Source: Didymodactylos carnosus
Lineage: Eukaryota > Rotifera > Eurotatoria > Philodinida > Philodinidae
DNA length: 29,071 bases
Assembly: GCA_905250885.1 (NCBI GenBank)
Contig: CAJNOQ010001720.1
Location: 1 to 29,071, forward strand
Direction: 5' to 3'
Part shown: positions 10,657 to 21,333 of the stretch, in pieces
How positions within the stretch are numbered: position 1 is the first letter of the stretch
How the letters are laid out: each line of letters opens with the position of its first letter
Notes under the pieces: generated by a model
Seen by the model: the letters and a program-made list of their open reading frames with translations, nothing else
What the model was told of the DNA's origin: nothing
The model's database searches: none
Made by a program: the position numbers and the translations under genes

Positions 10657-11629
10657 AAGCTGAGTAAGTCAGAAGTTTTTCACGTCACACTTCAAGTCAA
10701 GTCACTAAAAAAACTTTCAAATCAAGTCCAGGTCGGAAAATTTTTTCCCTCAGTGGGAGTTAAATCAAGTCATTCCTTGAATTTTTTTCTTCCAAGTCAA
10801 GTTTGATTAAAATTAAACACAACATAAAATTTGCTAGCACCTTTTGGATGAGATAGTTGTGATAGCCTCAGAAACTTCTTTCATGGTAGAAAATTTTTTA
10901 AAAGTCTAATGTTTTTAAACGAAAATCTCTTACTAAAAATGACTTGAAAAAGATTTCTCAGGTCATGTCATACCCCCAAAGTTTTGACTAACGAGGAAAC
11001 CACTCCAACTGTCCGATCCCTTTTTTCACGAAACCTAGTGAGCAATAGGTAATGGAGTGTGCTGAATATATCATAGTGGTTTGGGCATCTAAGCCTCCAG
11101 AGAGCGGTTCTCTGGAAAACCAGTTTTTTAGAAACTCTAAAAGATAACCAAAACTTTTCTTAATAAGGCATAATTGTACCTCGCACATTTCTGATTAAAA
11201 TGAGACATCTTCCAGCTCTGTACAACCTTTCTTTGCAAAGTTATAGAATTTATAAAAAGAGCCCTAAATGTTCATTGTCAGCCCAAAGCTACAGAAATAA
11301 GAAGAAAGTAATTTAACGCTTTTCTTGTAAATTCTAACTTTGCAAAGAAAGGTCGTGTAGAGCTGGCAGATGTCTCATTTTAAACAGAAATTTTCGCACT
11401 ACAATCATGGCTCATTAGCAAAAAGGTTTTGGTTATTTTCAGAGTTTCTGAAAAACTGGTTTTTCAGAAAACCGATCTCTTGAGGCCTAGATGCTCAAAG
11501 CATTATGATATTCTGATTCAGCACACTCGATTACCTATTATCGACTAGGTTTCGTGAAAAAAGCGATCAGTCAGTTGGAGTGCTTTCCTCCTAAGTCACG
11601 CTAAGTCTGACTTGACTTACCCAGCTCTG
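10657..11629. mobile_element. Foldback element, 973 bp, with 10-bp target-site duplication
   Basis: The element is flanked by a perfect direct repeat ATTTATTACA (10647-10656 and 11630-11639). Its ends are inverted: AGCTGAGTAAGTCA at the left and TGACTTACCCAGCT at the right, one mismatch in 14. Internally it carries long inverted arms at about 10987-11253 and 11327-11592 around a spacer of about 70 bp. A left subterminal region (about 10690-10810) repeats CAAGTCA and TCAAGTC words. There is no transposase. A target-site duplication of 9-10 bp with long TIRs recalls Mutator-like foldbacks, but the superfamily is not proven. A related single arm lies at 14377-14548. Confidence 0.8.
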
Positions 11630-11639
11630 ATTTATTACA

Positions 11640-12534
11640 TATAGTTACACTGTTTTTAACCGTACGCATGAATCTCGAATATAGATGGGCTTATCTATGC
11701 AGTTTTTTGATTGTATAATTTTTAGTTCGATTGAAGCATCATGAGACAATGACGTAAGTTACCCAGCACTAAGTCAATGTTGGACGATGGCTCATTCCCT
11801 TGAAACTTTCCAGTAGAAAAAAATATTTTGATTGAAATCGAAAATAAAATACTGTACAAGAACTTTTTTTCGTTTTTGCCTTGGCTAAAAAAATGGTTTG
11901 GCCCACCGTTACTGAATCCTGGGTACTTCGCTGTGATGAGACCTTTTTTCTACCTTCACTGCATACAAAATGTTCCTAACAGAGCCCGTAATGAATCGAA
12001 TAATTTGGCATGGGATTCGATTTCATTCGCAAAAAATCGAATCGAATCGAATCAGATTTTCGTGCTTCATTTCGAGCTCTGGTTCCCAATGAAGTTTTTT
12101 TATATAAAAAATTTCCTTTACACGTGTTCCCATTTTTCTAACGCATTTAATAGCATAAGATATTAATGAGCTCACACGCATTATCTGACTTTAAAAAAAT
12201 TTCTGACGTGTTTACATGCGTTAAATTTTATATACTAAAAGTATAAGAAAAAAGTTCTCGTCTATTAAAAAATAATCAATGCATTAAAATTTAATAAGTA
12301 GGTAGTTTAACGCGTTAGCCTAGCGAAAAAACGCGTTTTAATCTCATATGAAACTTTTTTAAGGCATTTCTTGCGTTAAAATTAAATCAACCCAAAAGTG
12401 TTTTTAACATGTTAACGAAATTTTTACATTTTATCGTCCTAAAATTTTTTTGATGTGTTCAAACGCATTAAACTTGTTTAGTTCATAAAAATACTTTAAA
12501 GTTTAACGAATTTTAATGCATGTATGCTCCTTGG
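11640..12534. repeat. AT-rich DNA with a GAATC tandem tract and a GCATTAAA/TTTAACGC-rich block
   Basis: A short pentanucleotide tract of ATCGA units lies at about 12037-12055, with related GGATTCGATTTCATTCG just before it. From about 12140 to 12530 GCATTAAA, TTTAACGC and AACGCGTT words occur in both orientations, as in a decayed palindromic element. Similar words (GAACGCAT, GCATTAAA) return at 14110-14350. The 112-codon frame at 11828-12166 crosses the GAATC tract and is not credible as a gene. Confidence 0.45.
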
Positions 12535-13661
12535 GCTAAGGATGTATAGTATCTATTTACCGGTACCTTGGTAACGATAAAGAATCTTTTATTATTATCA
12601 ATTTTTTGTCGTAGTAAAAAATCTGTTAACATTGATTTTACCGGTAAATTCTTGTTACCGTTGTTTTGTTTCAATGAGCGTTGTTATTTTCAAAAGGACC
12701 GTATATCGTATAATCACCTTAGAGGGAGGGGATTAGCGGAAATATAGATTTTGATTATCTTAGGAAAGGAGGAGATCAAATATATCTAAAAATTACCTAT
12801 ATCATATATCAACGACTCTAATGTTCATTTTTTCTAAATTTTCTTCAGAAAAACAAGTAAAACTACTTACAATGATGAACAACAATTCAAAACAATTTTA
12901 TTTTTCTGTAGTCAATCTGATTAGCAAAATAAAAGTGACTAACATGTGATAGCCCATTACCCCAATGTCGACAACTTATATCAAAACCACTATTATAAGG
13001 AACTAGGGGTGGCACTTTCTCTTTCCTATCTCTTTTTTTATTAGCAAAAGAAAAGTTTTTTTTTCTTTACATCAAAAAAGAGTAAAGACACAATGCATAT
13101 CTTTTCTTTTCTAAGCAAAATGAAAGTAGCACTTTTCTTTTTCCAAGAAAAAACAAAGCGCTATCTTTTCTTTTTTTAAGAAAAAGATCTTTCTTTGCAT
13201 CTTTTAATAAAAATCTTTTTCCTGCAAAAGAAAATATATTACTTTTATTTTTTTTTGGAAAAGAATAGGTGCCACTTTCCTTTTTCTGAGGAAAGATAAG
13301 AGATATATTATATCTTTACTCTTTACTTTTGAAATAAAAGATACTACTTTACCGTTACTCTGAAAAGAAACGGAAAAGTGCCACCCCTTAAGGAACTCAA
13401 AAGTCTATTTTCATTAGAGTGAAAATACGATCAGCGATCAGATCGCGATAAACAATGACCAGAATTTGAACGGAATAAAGAAATAAAAACAAAATATTAG
13501 AAAGAAGTTCAATAAAAAAGCTTCACTGGAGAAAAATTTGGGAAATTATATTTACCGAACTTCGGTAAAAACTTTTTTACCGCTACCGAGCTAGTCTCGT
13601 TTTTCGGTAAATTCATCTTACCGTTACCAACGGTAAATCACCGGTTAGCGCACATCATAGC
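12535..13661. mobile_element. TACCG-type element interrupted by a MITE
   Basis: The left terminus (from 12535, GCTAAGGATGT, then ATTTACCGG and TTGGTAACGATAA) matches the inverted right terminus (to 13661, read on the minus strand GCTATGATGT, then ATTTACCG and TTGGTAACGGTAA). The copy is interrupted by the MITE at 13005-13388, so it is the older of the two. No transposase frame. The TACCG words link it to 8395-8905. Confidence 0.5.
13005..13388. mobile_element. Complete MITE, 384 bp, with 14-bp TIRs and 9-bp target-site duplication
   Basis: It starts AGGGGTGGCACTTT and ends with the exact inverse AAAGTGCCACCCCT. TAAGGAACT occurs on both sides (12996-13004 and 13389-13397), a perfect 9-bp direct repeat. 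The TIR sequence is of hAT-like appearance, but a 9-bp duplication is more usual for Mutator-like transposons (hAT gives 8 bp), so the superfamily is open. The interior is an unusual array of CTTTTCTTTT and AAAAGAAAA words alternating in strand. It has no coding capacity. Confidence 0.85.
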
Positions 13662-13683
13662 AAGAGAAGGCATCAATTTTCGA

Positions 13684-14035
13684 AGAACTCTCTAAGCTCG
13701 AGTCCTGCGGATTTGAGATTTTCGAACCCGATCCCGATCTGATCTAGTAGATTTGAAGCCCGTCCCGAACCCGCTCGAACCCGAAATATTTTTTTTCTAG
13801 TGAAGTAGTGCTCGCTTTCATTTTAACATTAGTAAATTTATACTCGTAGAGGTACAAGAATAAAATTCACTTGGTCGGTTGTACGTCTAGTGTGAAACAC
13901 CTGTCGGTTTTCCTTATTTTCCATTCTTTTTTATTTATCTAGAATTGTCTCTTATCTCCCTCCATATCAAGCTCGAAGAATCGGGATCGGAAACAAACCC
14001 AATCCCGTTCCGATGAACTTCTAATAGGTCCCACT
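13684..14035. repeat. CCCGAACCCG-rich inverted-repeat remnant
   Basis: GAACCCGATCCCGATCTGAT, CCCGTCCCGAACCCG and CTCGAACCCG at 13723-13780 are partly mirrored by TCGGGATCGG and CCCAATCCCGTTCCGATG at 13980-14015. These are the only GC-rich words nearby. It resembles a decayed MITE with imperfect ends; boundaries are approximate. Confidence 0.4.
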
Positions 14036-14099
14036 ATTTTTCAAGGGTTTCACGTACAAAAATTATGGGTGAGGGGGCGGGTATTTTTGGTTTTGATAA

Positions 14100-14360
14100 G
14101 CATTAATTTCTAACGAGTGTGAACGCATCAGATTAACCTGAATACATGCAAATGCATTAAATGGAGGGAAAACTTTTTTTATGCATTCGAACGCGTAGGA
14201 AATCTTTCTTACGTGAAATGCGTAGGAACGAAATACCGATTTTGCGCCTGTAGTTTAGATTTTGACCTATACAAACCGCTCCAAAACCCTCTAAAAATTT
14301 TGAAAAATAGTTTCTCATAGGTTTTTCGATGTACTCTTGCATTTGAACGTATCAAAAAAG
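14100..14360. repeat. GAACGCAT/GCATTAAA-word block
   Basis: TGTGAACGCAT, GCATTAAAT, CATTCGAACGCGTAGG, AAATGCGTAGG and GCATTTGAACGTAT occur repeatedly here in both orientations. The words match those at 12140-12530, so the two blocks may be remnants of one family. Minus-strand frame 14157-14342 is a by-product. Confidence 0.35.
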
Positions 14361-14376
14361 TTTTTCCACCTTAAAC

Positions 14377-14548
14377 TCTGATTTTCTAGAAAACTCAGTC
14401 TTCCAATACCTAGCAGCAAAAACCATTGTCATATTCGGATTCAGCACACCTGATTACCTATTGTCCAGTGAGTCTTTGCCTAAAAGCGGTTAGACAGTTG
14501 GTGTCCTTTCCTCGTAGAGGCAGTTTTGACTTGACTTTCTCAGCTCTG
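14377..14548. mobile_element. Solo arm related to the 973-bp foldback
   Basis: It shares GGATTCAGCACAC, GATTACCTATT, CAGTTGG..., CTTTCCTC and the terminal TTGACTTGACTT...CAGCTCTGA with the right arm at about 11505-11630. The order is the same with moderate divergence, so it is a second, truncated family member. The right end coincides with the family terminus; the left end is approximate. Confidence 0.6.
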
Positions 14549-14680
14549 ATTGAAATAGAACCATTTTGCTGCCAGAAAATGTGATCAGACATTTTTACCA
14601 TAAAATGAAATTTTCTTCCCGAGTATAGAAGATGAAGCCTCAATTTTTTGGCTAGAAGTAGAGCTCTATTGAATGTATAT

Positions 14681-14804
14681 CCCCTGGCCAAAATAAATCG
14701 AACACACTTTTTTTAAAATTAATTCTCCATACAATGAAAGTTAACTTTCATTGTATGGAGAATTAATTTTAAAAGAAGTATGTTCGACTTATTTTGCCCA
14801 GGGG
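14681..14804. mobile_element. Perfectly centred palindromic MITE, 124 bp
   Basis: The two 62-bp halves (14681-14742 and 14743-14804) are inverse copies with four mismatches and no spacer, centred on GTTAAC. Termini are CCCCTGGCCAAAATAA and its near inverse. Flanks are TATAT on the left and ATATAT on the right, which allows a TA-type target site as in Tc1/mariner, but AT-rich flanks make that weak. Transcribed, it would form a single long hairpin. Confidence 0.75.
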
Positions 14805-15665
14805 AATATATAGCATAAAAATCTTTGCTTCAGAATGGATGAATCGGATTCTGTAGCCAAAACAAATTTCAAACGTTATAAAACATTTAGTACAAAAATC
14901 AACTTTATAAATGGGTATTTTTCAATTTTCTCGTAGACAAAATTCTTTCGAGATTTTTTCTTTTACCAATGAATAAGCAAGAGTAATTTGTGAGCTCATC
15001 CTATATCAGCCAGTGAAATATAGCTTTGTTTGATTGTTACTAAGCATTTGAGATTCGAAGTGCTCATTAGTCGAGTAATCTTTTGACTATTTAGAGTTAG
15101 ATTTCATTCAAGTTTGCCAGATAGAAAAGGCTCTTGAAGTGCGACGGGATGTTATTAAGTTTTTCTGAGTCCATACATTTTAAGGCTGAGCACGCGCCCT
15201 GTGCTAAAATTTCGTCCATTAACTATCGTTACTATGGTCTTGTGGCTCAAGTTGTTCTCTATCGATTCATAAAAAAGTGTTGAAAATGCTTCCAATCTAG
15301 AAAGAAAAAATGCATTTTGTTTGGAGCCACATGATATGTGGACACACAAATATCAAAGAAGATGCATCTTATTTTAAAAATATTACAGTAACAAATGTAG
15401 CCGTTATTTAATAGCATATATACGACGAGATATCGAAAAAAGTTATTAAAAAATCTGATGTAAGCTGGGCGATGAACTGTGCTGGAACGCTGCATGTGGA
15501 TTGCAATTTTCAATGCATGAGTGACTGACAAAACAAACCTGAAAATCAACGGTAAAGAAAACAGACATATTCTGTCCCTTTTAAAGGTCTCCTCACAGAA
15601 TATATGAGAAGAAAGTAATGCGAATACAGTTGAGATACGATAACAGGACAATCAGCAGAAAAGAA
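14805..15665. other. AT-rich DNA with an unsupported 130-codon minus-strand frame
   Basis: The minus-strand frame 15259-15651 is the longest of this stretch, Phe- and Cys-rich, and begins MSCYRISTVFALLSSHIF. It shows no family motif, has no splice partner that I can find, and lies between two hairpin elements. I would not annotate it as a gene without expression evidence. Confidence 0.35.
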
Positions 15666-15825
15666 ATCCCATTGCCAAATTTTCTACGTGACGTGTCTCA
15701 CCAAAACGAGAAAATAAAAAAACGCGTTTTAATCCGTTTTTTAGTATGAAAAAACGAAACAAAAGGCGTTGTTTTATTTTCTCGTTTTGGTGAGACACGT
15801 CACGTAGAAAATTTGCCAATGGGAT
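15666..15825. mobile_element. Hairpin MITE, 160 bp, arms 60 bp at 58/60 identity
   Basis: Arms 15666-15725 and 15766-15825 begin ATCCCATTG and are inverse copies with two mismatches; the loop is 40 bp and itself partly self-complementary (CGTTTT/AAAACG). Few mismatches suggest a recent insertion or gene conversion. No clear target-site duplication. The arms contain TACGTGACGTGTC, a pair of CGT words. Confidence 0.75.
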
Positions 15826-18800
15826 AGAGAGAAACAGTACAAAAATCATTGGAAGATACAGGTGTATTCTGCAGTTAGTTGTTCAGGCGTAAACAGAATG
15901 ACATAAAGAAAAAACAAATGTGTCCATTATCGAATTCTTAGCCTCTTCATAAATCTCATATATTTTATTAGCATTTATCGAATCTCAGAAAGAAAAATCA
16001 ATTCCATAGAATAATAATTAATGAGGAAATCGATTCATATCCCGTTTATAAAAAAATTCCAAAAAATTTCCTGTAAATTCAGCAACAGATTTATAAAAAT
16101 GATAGACTGAAACTTCTTCACATATGAAAACAAAGATTTATGAAAACATTGTATAAGATAAATGAAGATTACACTCGAAATTAAATTGTATTTGGAACAC
16201 ACGACATTATTAATAAACTCTATTACGAAAAACGTTTGGAACTGAGTTTGACAATTATAGCAAAAGAGTGATTGAAAGCGTATGTAATGAATAAAAATAA
16301 AAAGAAACTATGAATCATTGAATGGAATAACTATGTGAAAATAACTGACACATTCACATTAACATATGACATAGTTAACGTTCGACCTATATTAAGATTG
16401 AATGTGATCACAATGCATTTCAAGATGTTTACGAAAACATCCTTGACTTGTCAGTTATCACCCAAGATCGATCTATACCTTTGCAGTATATGTATCGATG
16501 GAGCATACGACTGTAAAGAAAAAGTAAAGTATTTATTAAGCTTCAAAAGTAAACATGAAAAAAATGGAAGTGATATTTTACGTACAAGATACATTTGAAA
16601 CTTTAAACATAAGCTTGAATAATAGTTGGTGTTATTGAAAACCCTATTCGATATGTACTGATATTTTCTTTTTCTTAAAAGGTACAAAAGTTTAAAACAA
16701 CTTTAAACTTGTATGAACAACTTGTCAGACGAACAATAATGCGAATGTGTTTTAAGAAATATTACACAATGTTTTCGTTCTTCTAATTAAAAATGTTAAT
16801 TAGTCTATGTAACTGATTATTCATTAGACCCTCTTTCTCAACTTATAACGTTATACTTCACTGTCAAAAATTTTTTAGAACTGCAAAAAATATTTCGACA
16901 ATTTTTATTATGTATTCTGAAAAAAAAAACGAAATATCTTCTACGTTATATATTCAAATATCCCAATAGTTTAGCTAAAACGATCCATATTGATTCAAAT
17001 ACATGCACTTAGGTTGCAGTCAACTGTAAGCTGAACGTATTATTCGTAGTCTATATGCTATACTAGTCATTGATTTTGTACACGATGTTATAGGAATTAA
17101 TATGCGTTTTATGCGTTTGTTTTTTTGTTTACTGCTTCATTTATTTTTAAATTACTCAGAGAGGAAAACTCTAGATTTAGTTCATTCAATTTTAGTCTTC
17201 AAATTAGACTACAGGACATTATCTTCGTTCATTTAACGTGAAATGAAGAAAAATGTACATTAATGTGTTTAAATCTACGATCATACGACAATATGCTTCT
17301 TCGATCGGTGAAACAGCAGCTGTCCAATTTTATTATGCACTATCTCATATAGTTACAAAGATTATAGAACTATGTACATTCGTTGTACACATGATTTTCA
17401 CACATACGAAACAAAATTGGCGTTATTATACTCAAATACAAGGATATAGGCGAAAGAAGAAAAAAAGAGAGAAATCATTTTTCTACTTGAAAAGAATGAA
17501 CTGTCTATCGTGTAACGGTCACTTCTCTTAGCCGTAAAAGAGAAAAGAGAGATACTTCTGTCAAGTGTGTAACAAACATTGTAAAAATGAGAAAATATTT
17601 ATTGTATCGAATAAAAGAATTTGTCAGCACCTCGGCAACATATGGCAAATGAAGAGAAATGATTATCAACCAACAGATATACATAGAATAGAGAAACTAA
17701 ACTTTTTAGAGATATTGATCTTTTTGACATTAAAATATATGAATTTTCTGATCAGACAAAAAAAAACTTTTATGTTTTCCGAAATGCTTTAGTACTGGAA
17801 TTGACTAATCGGTATAGTGACGATTCGTTAAGTTTCAAGCTTTAATCTCAAACATAATTCAAAGAAACTGTTGTTTTGAATAAACGATTCTTAAACATTT
17901 TACCATTATATAGTAAGATAGGTAAAACAAGCGCAAGTTCTGCACGTCTGGTCGACGGATGTTAATATTATTAAAGAGAGACCAATTTGCAATTCCCTTG
18001 CCTTATGCTTCACGTCTTGCCTATTCTCTAACGAAGAAGTTGCAGCAAGAATATATTAAATAAAGTATTATAATAGATTTTATTCAACTGCAACGATCTG
18101 TTAGATTAGTTGAGATTAGGAGTTAAGAAACAACAGAATATACTGCTTTCCATGCGACTTCCATCATCTTTCAAGCAAAATTTAAAGCGCGTACATTTTT
18201 AAATTTTAAGAAATTGTAAAAAGAAGTTCATACGATGTTAGAAGCAACATGTTTCCCAAGCCACTTTAATACGATATTTTTTTTTTCCGCATCTATCGGC
18301 ATATAAAACTACAAGTTAATTCTCTGAAAAATCTACAACATTCTGATGCGAAAGATAAGTTTGTCCTTTAAATGAAAGAAAAAGACTATTTTCAGGGGAT
18401 GCAGAATGCCAAAATGGATCATTAACCTCAAACCTCCAAGACTGTGAGGTTGGATGTGCGTGTGCTTTCCTGAACTATATTCTTCTAATTTTAAGAACGT
18501 ATAACACAATGTGAGATATTCAACAATTCATTGGCTAAGTCAACAATCTACAAAGTTGCCAATAGAGAAAAAGTTTGCCATTTTATTCTTCAGATTTCAG
18601 TTGACTACAAATATTGTGATAAAACTCATGAACATTCTAACGTCTATTCTTCTTTATTGTTGTTCTTCTTAAATTACCCTAATCTTCTTTCTCACTCTTT
18701 TGACTAAATCATTGTGCAAACATACACAACGAATTTATACCTATATACAGTGTATAGATATTATGTCAGTCGGTATTTTATTTTCTTTATCTGAAACACA

Positions 18801-20650
18801 TATAACGAAAATTTGTTTAATAGATATATCTTTTCTCTACCCTTCTAACATTTGAAAGTCATTTCCGTCTATATATCGTTATTCCTCTTTTCTTCCTCCC
18901 CTTTACCAAATATATGTGATTATGAAATATGATTCATCTCAACTACTTTCAACGCGACGTCGAAAGCAAAATATAATCGACCCTTACTTTATAATATATC
19001 ACCAAAAAGAAAAAGCCATGGTGAAAGCCAACAGTTTAGTGTTACTTTTTTTAAAACTTCCTTGATTCTAAACACTGGTTTAGAATAAAATGAGCATTGA
19101 ATGAATACTTTCAAACTATCAATTATACTGAAATAAGTAGCAATGCGCTGTTTCTATCATCTACTCATACGCCGTCGTGGGTTAATGGTGAACTTTTTGT
19201 TTAAACCATATGAATATTGCAATAAATAGAAGTCACAGTAACTGCAATGATGCCAGTGCTATCTCTCGACCATTCAACATAGTCTAATTTTCCCAATTGT
19301 ACATTTATATTGAGTTGATAGCAGTACTGAAGGCCACAAAAATGCGATATTTAATTTCACTCGTTTTCAAACTAACAAGTCTGAAAAAACAAATACGTCC
19401 AATCGGTTTTACTGAGTTCTCATGGCTCACACAATCCTTATTTCAAAGTACAAGAAACTTTCCTCAAATCGTTTAAAATAATCCTCAGTACGAGACTGCA
19501 GAATATCGCTTATTCTCAAAACAATTTCAACTGACAAATTTCGAACATCCTCAAGAACACTAACTTTTCTAAATAGAGTCTGTTATACTTTTTAGAGGGA
19601 CCTGCTAACAAATACTGTTTCTGTTATATAGACAATTCAGTTATTTTCATGAGCTTCTTCCAGTTTCTGTTTAGAAAATAATTATACTTCCAAAAACTAT
19701 TCTAAAGATACATTTAAAAGATTGAACACTATTTTATATCTGCTTTCCGCATATAAGAATGAGATTCAATAGTATGATCGTATGAGTCCGTTTGATACAT
19801 AAAAATCGAAAGCGTAGTATCTTCTTCCACCTGATAGATATACTTATTACATTGTGCCAACGAAACAAATGTCTCACCTGCAAGCCAAACAGGTGAGTCG
19901 CATTTCTACTTTATTCATCATACAAGAATACAAAAAATCTTGATGGACACCAGTACGAATCAAGTAGCATGTACTTAAATGAGATTCCTAATATGTTCAA
20001 CGGAATAAGGGACTTTCTGGGTCATATTGAGTTATAACGAGGGTGGCCAAAACCAGTTTTTCGTAAAAAGTTCGTTGATGAGGTTTTTTTTCAAAAGCAG
20101 GACAAAACCTTAAAAATCAACTCCTGAAATCAGCAGAATTTTCATCGTGAGAAAAGTCTGAAAATCAGGAGACTCTTGGTCAGGAGAATCGGACACTCAG
20201 ATTATAACTTCAAGTATGTTAATAGATTCGATGGTGTGATAGCATCTAAATCCAGTTTGAATAGCGAAAGATCACGAAGTGTTTCGCCCAGTTCCAAATT
20301 ACAATTGCCTGGAAAATTTAAGGTTAACTGGAAGCAAATACATTTCAGAATTCTTCTGCATTATTCAACGCATATTGTTTCCTATTCCTCATTGGTGAAG
20401 ATAATGACATTGATTTTCAGGCAAAACTAGTTATATTCACAAGAAAATTTTTTCTCTCCAGTTAGAAAAACAATTTTCTCATATTAACAAGTTTATGCTT
20501 CCTCTCTTACATCACCCCCACTGTGTTACATATTCATGGACTGAAGCCAATACAATGAAAATAATAGGTGATGACCTATTGTTCACTCGTTTATAATGGT
20601 CGAGCCATTTCCTTGAACATCGTTGAATAAGTCAACGAACGAAAGAGAAA
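15826..20650. other. Long AT-rich stretch without recognisable genes
   Basis: About 4.8 kb. Frames of 60-95 codons occur (for example 16335-16598, 17253-17531, 17565-17792, 20176-20430), none with a recognised motif, splice consistency or neighbours that support it. A perfect 8-bp-stem hairpin CTCACCTG/CAGGTGAG is at 19873-19897. A weak copy of the SINE-like body start is at 17831-17865. Distant exons or long introns of the flanking transcription units could lie here unseen. Confidence 0.5.
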
Positions 20651-20675
20651 AATGAAACGTTGAACTTTTTAGTGA

Positions 20676-20743
20676 CCAATCGAATACAATGGCCTTCTAT
20701 CTGACCAATCGTCATTACAATGAACTTTCGTCATGTATATATA
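20676..20743 (+). promoter_or_regulatory. RNA polymerase II-type promoter: two CCAAT boxes and a TATA box
   Basis: TGACCAATCG occurs as GTGACCAATCG (CCAAT at 20676-20680) and CTGACCAATCG (CCAAT at 20705-20709). TATATATA follows at 20736-20743. Start of transcription would fall near 20766-20772. A GAActTTC word near 20722, a single heat-shock-type half-site pair, lies between the second CCAAT and the TATA box. The spacing is that of an animal core promoter in sequence otherwise lacking such elements. Confidence 0.55.
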
Positions 20744-20903
20744 GTCGAGACTTCTCTAGCAGAAAAGCAGTAGTTAGTTATTACGTAGTCTCATCTGTTC
20801 AATAGAAGAGAATAGCAGTAAGTATATAAGATTGTATTTGTTTTAGAACTACACATGTTAGGTGGCATAAGATTATCAATTAAGTAACATATAAATGGAA
20901 ATC

Positions 20904-20961
20904 ACTGTTCGTCTTGCCTCGCTCATTATTAAACTGTCACCAGCGAGTCTTGTCGACCAGT
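20904..20961 (+). ncRNA. Pre-miRNA-like hairpin 1
   Basis: The 5' arm (20904-20923) pairs with the 3' arm (20942-20961) at 15 of 20 positions by hand, including ACTG/CAGT at the base and CTCGCT/AGCGAG next to the 18-nt loop. Confidence 0.6.
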
Positions 20962-21028
20962 ATCTTCCGTTTACAAACATCTACGAACGTTCACTTTCAG
21001 ATTATTTATATAAACTGAGTTATTCTCA

Positions 21029-21086
21029 CACTGTTCTCAAGCCTCGCTTTTTATATTTTGAATCAAGCGGTGTTACGAGACCGGTG
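21029..21086 (+). ncRNA. Pre-miRNA-like hairpin 2
   Basis: CACTG at the base pairs with CGGTG (one G-T), TCTC with GAGA, and CGCTT with AAGCG at the loop end. There is one small internal loop, giving a typical imperfect stem of about 20 pairs. Confidence 0.6.
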
Positions 21087-21145
21087 AAAGAATGTTCAGG
21101 ATACTTTCTTCGTGATATTATAGAAACTAAGTGCGAATTTGGTTC

Positions 21146-21206
21146 ACTGTTCGATACACACCTCGCTCAGAAATATATCTGATATCAGCTGGGTTGTGCG
21201 AACAGT
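21146..21206 (+). ncRNA. Pre-miRNA-like hairpin 3
   Basis: ACTGTTCG pairs perfectly with CGAACAGT. After an asymmetric bulge, CACA pairs with TGTG and the CCTCGCT block with AGCTGGG through one bulged base. The loop contains a small CAGA/TCTG pairing. Confidence 0.6.
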
Positions 21207-21263
21207 CACTCAAAATAAGCATTAAACGTCAGTAACTGGTGAATTAAAAATTTTAATTCATTG

Positions 21264-21333
21264 AAGTTAACTGTTCATACAGCCTCGCTTTTGAATATAA
21301 CTGATAAGCGGGATTGATTGATCAGCTTAATTT
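21264..21333 (+). ncRNA. Pre-miRNA-like hairpin 4
   Basis: An extended basal stem (AAGTTAACTG with CAGCTTAATTT, one bulged C) leads into a stem that ends CTCGCTT/AAGCGGG at the loop. It is the longest of the four. Confidence 0.6.

Noticed and set aside
15259-15651. 130-codon minus-strand ORF
   Set aside because: Phe/Cys-rich, no motif, no splice partner, in AT-rich DNA between hairpin elements.
20720-21100. Heat-shock elements (GAAnnTTC near 20722, 20987 and 21091)
   Set aside because: Only isolated single sites; no array of three alternating GAA/TTC units. Two of the three lie in or between hairpins.
20895-21182. 95-codon ORF across the first three hairpins
   Set aside because: The repeats are 126 and 116 bp apart and differ internally, so conserved words fall in different frames. 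Conservation tracks RNA pairing and not protein sequence.
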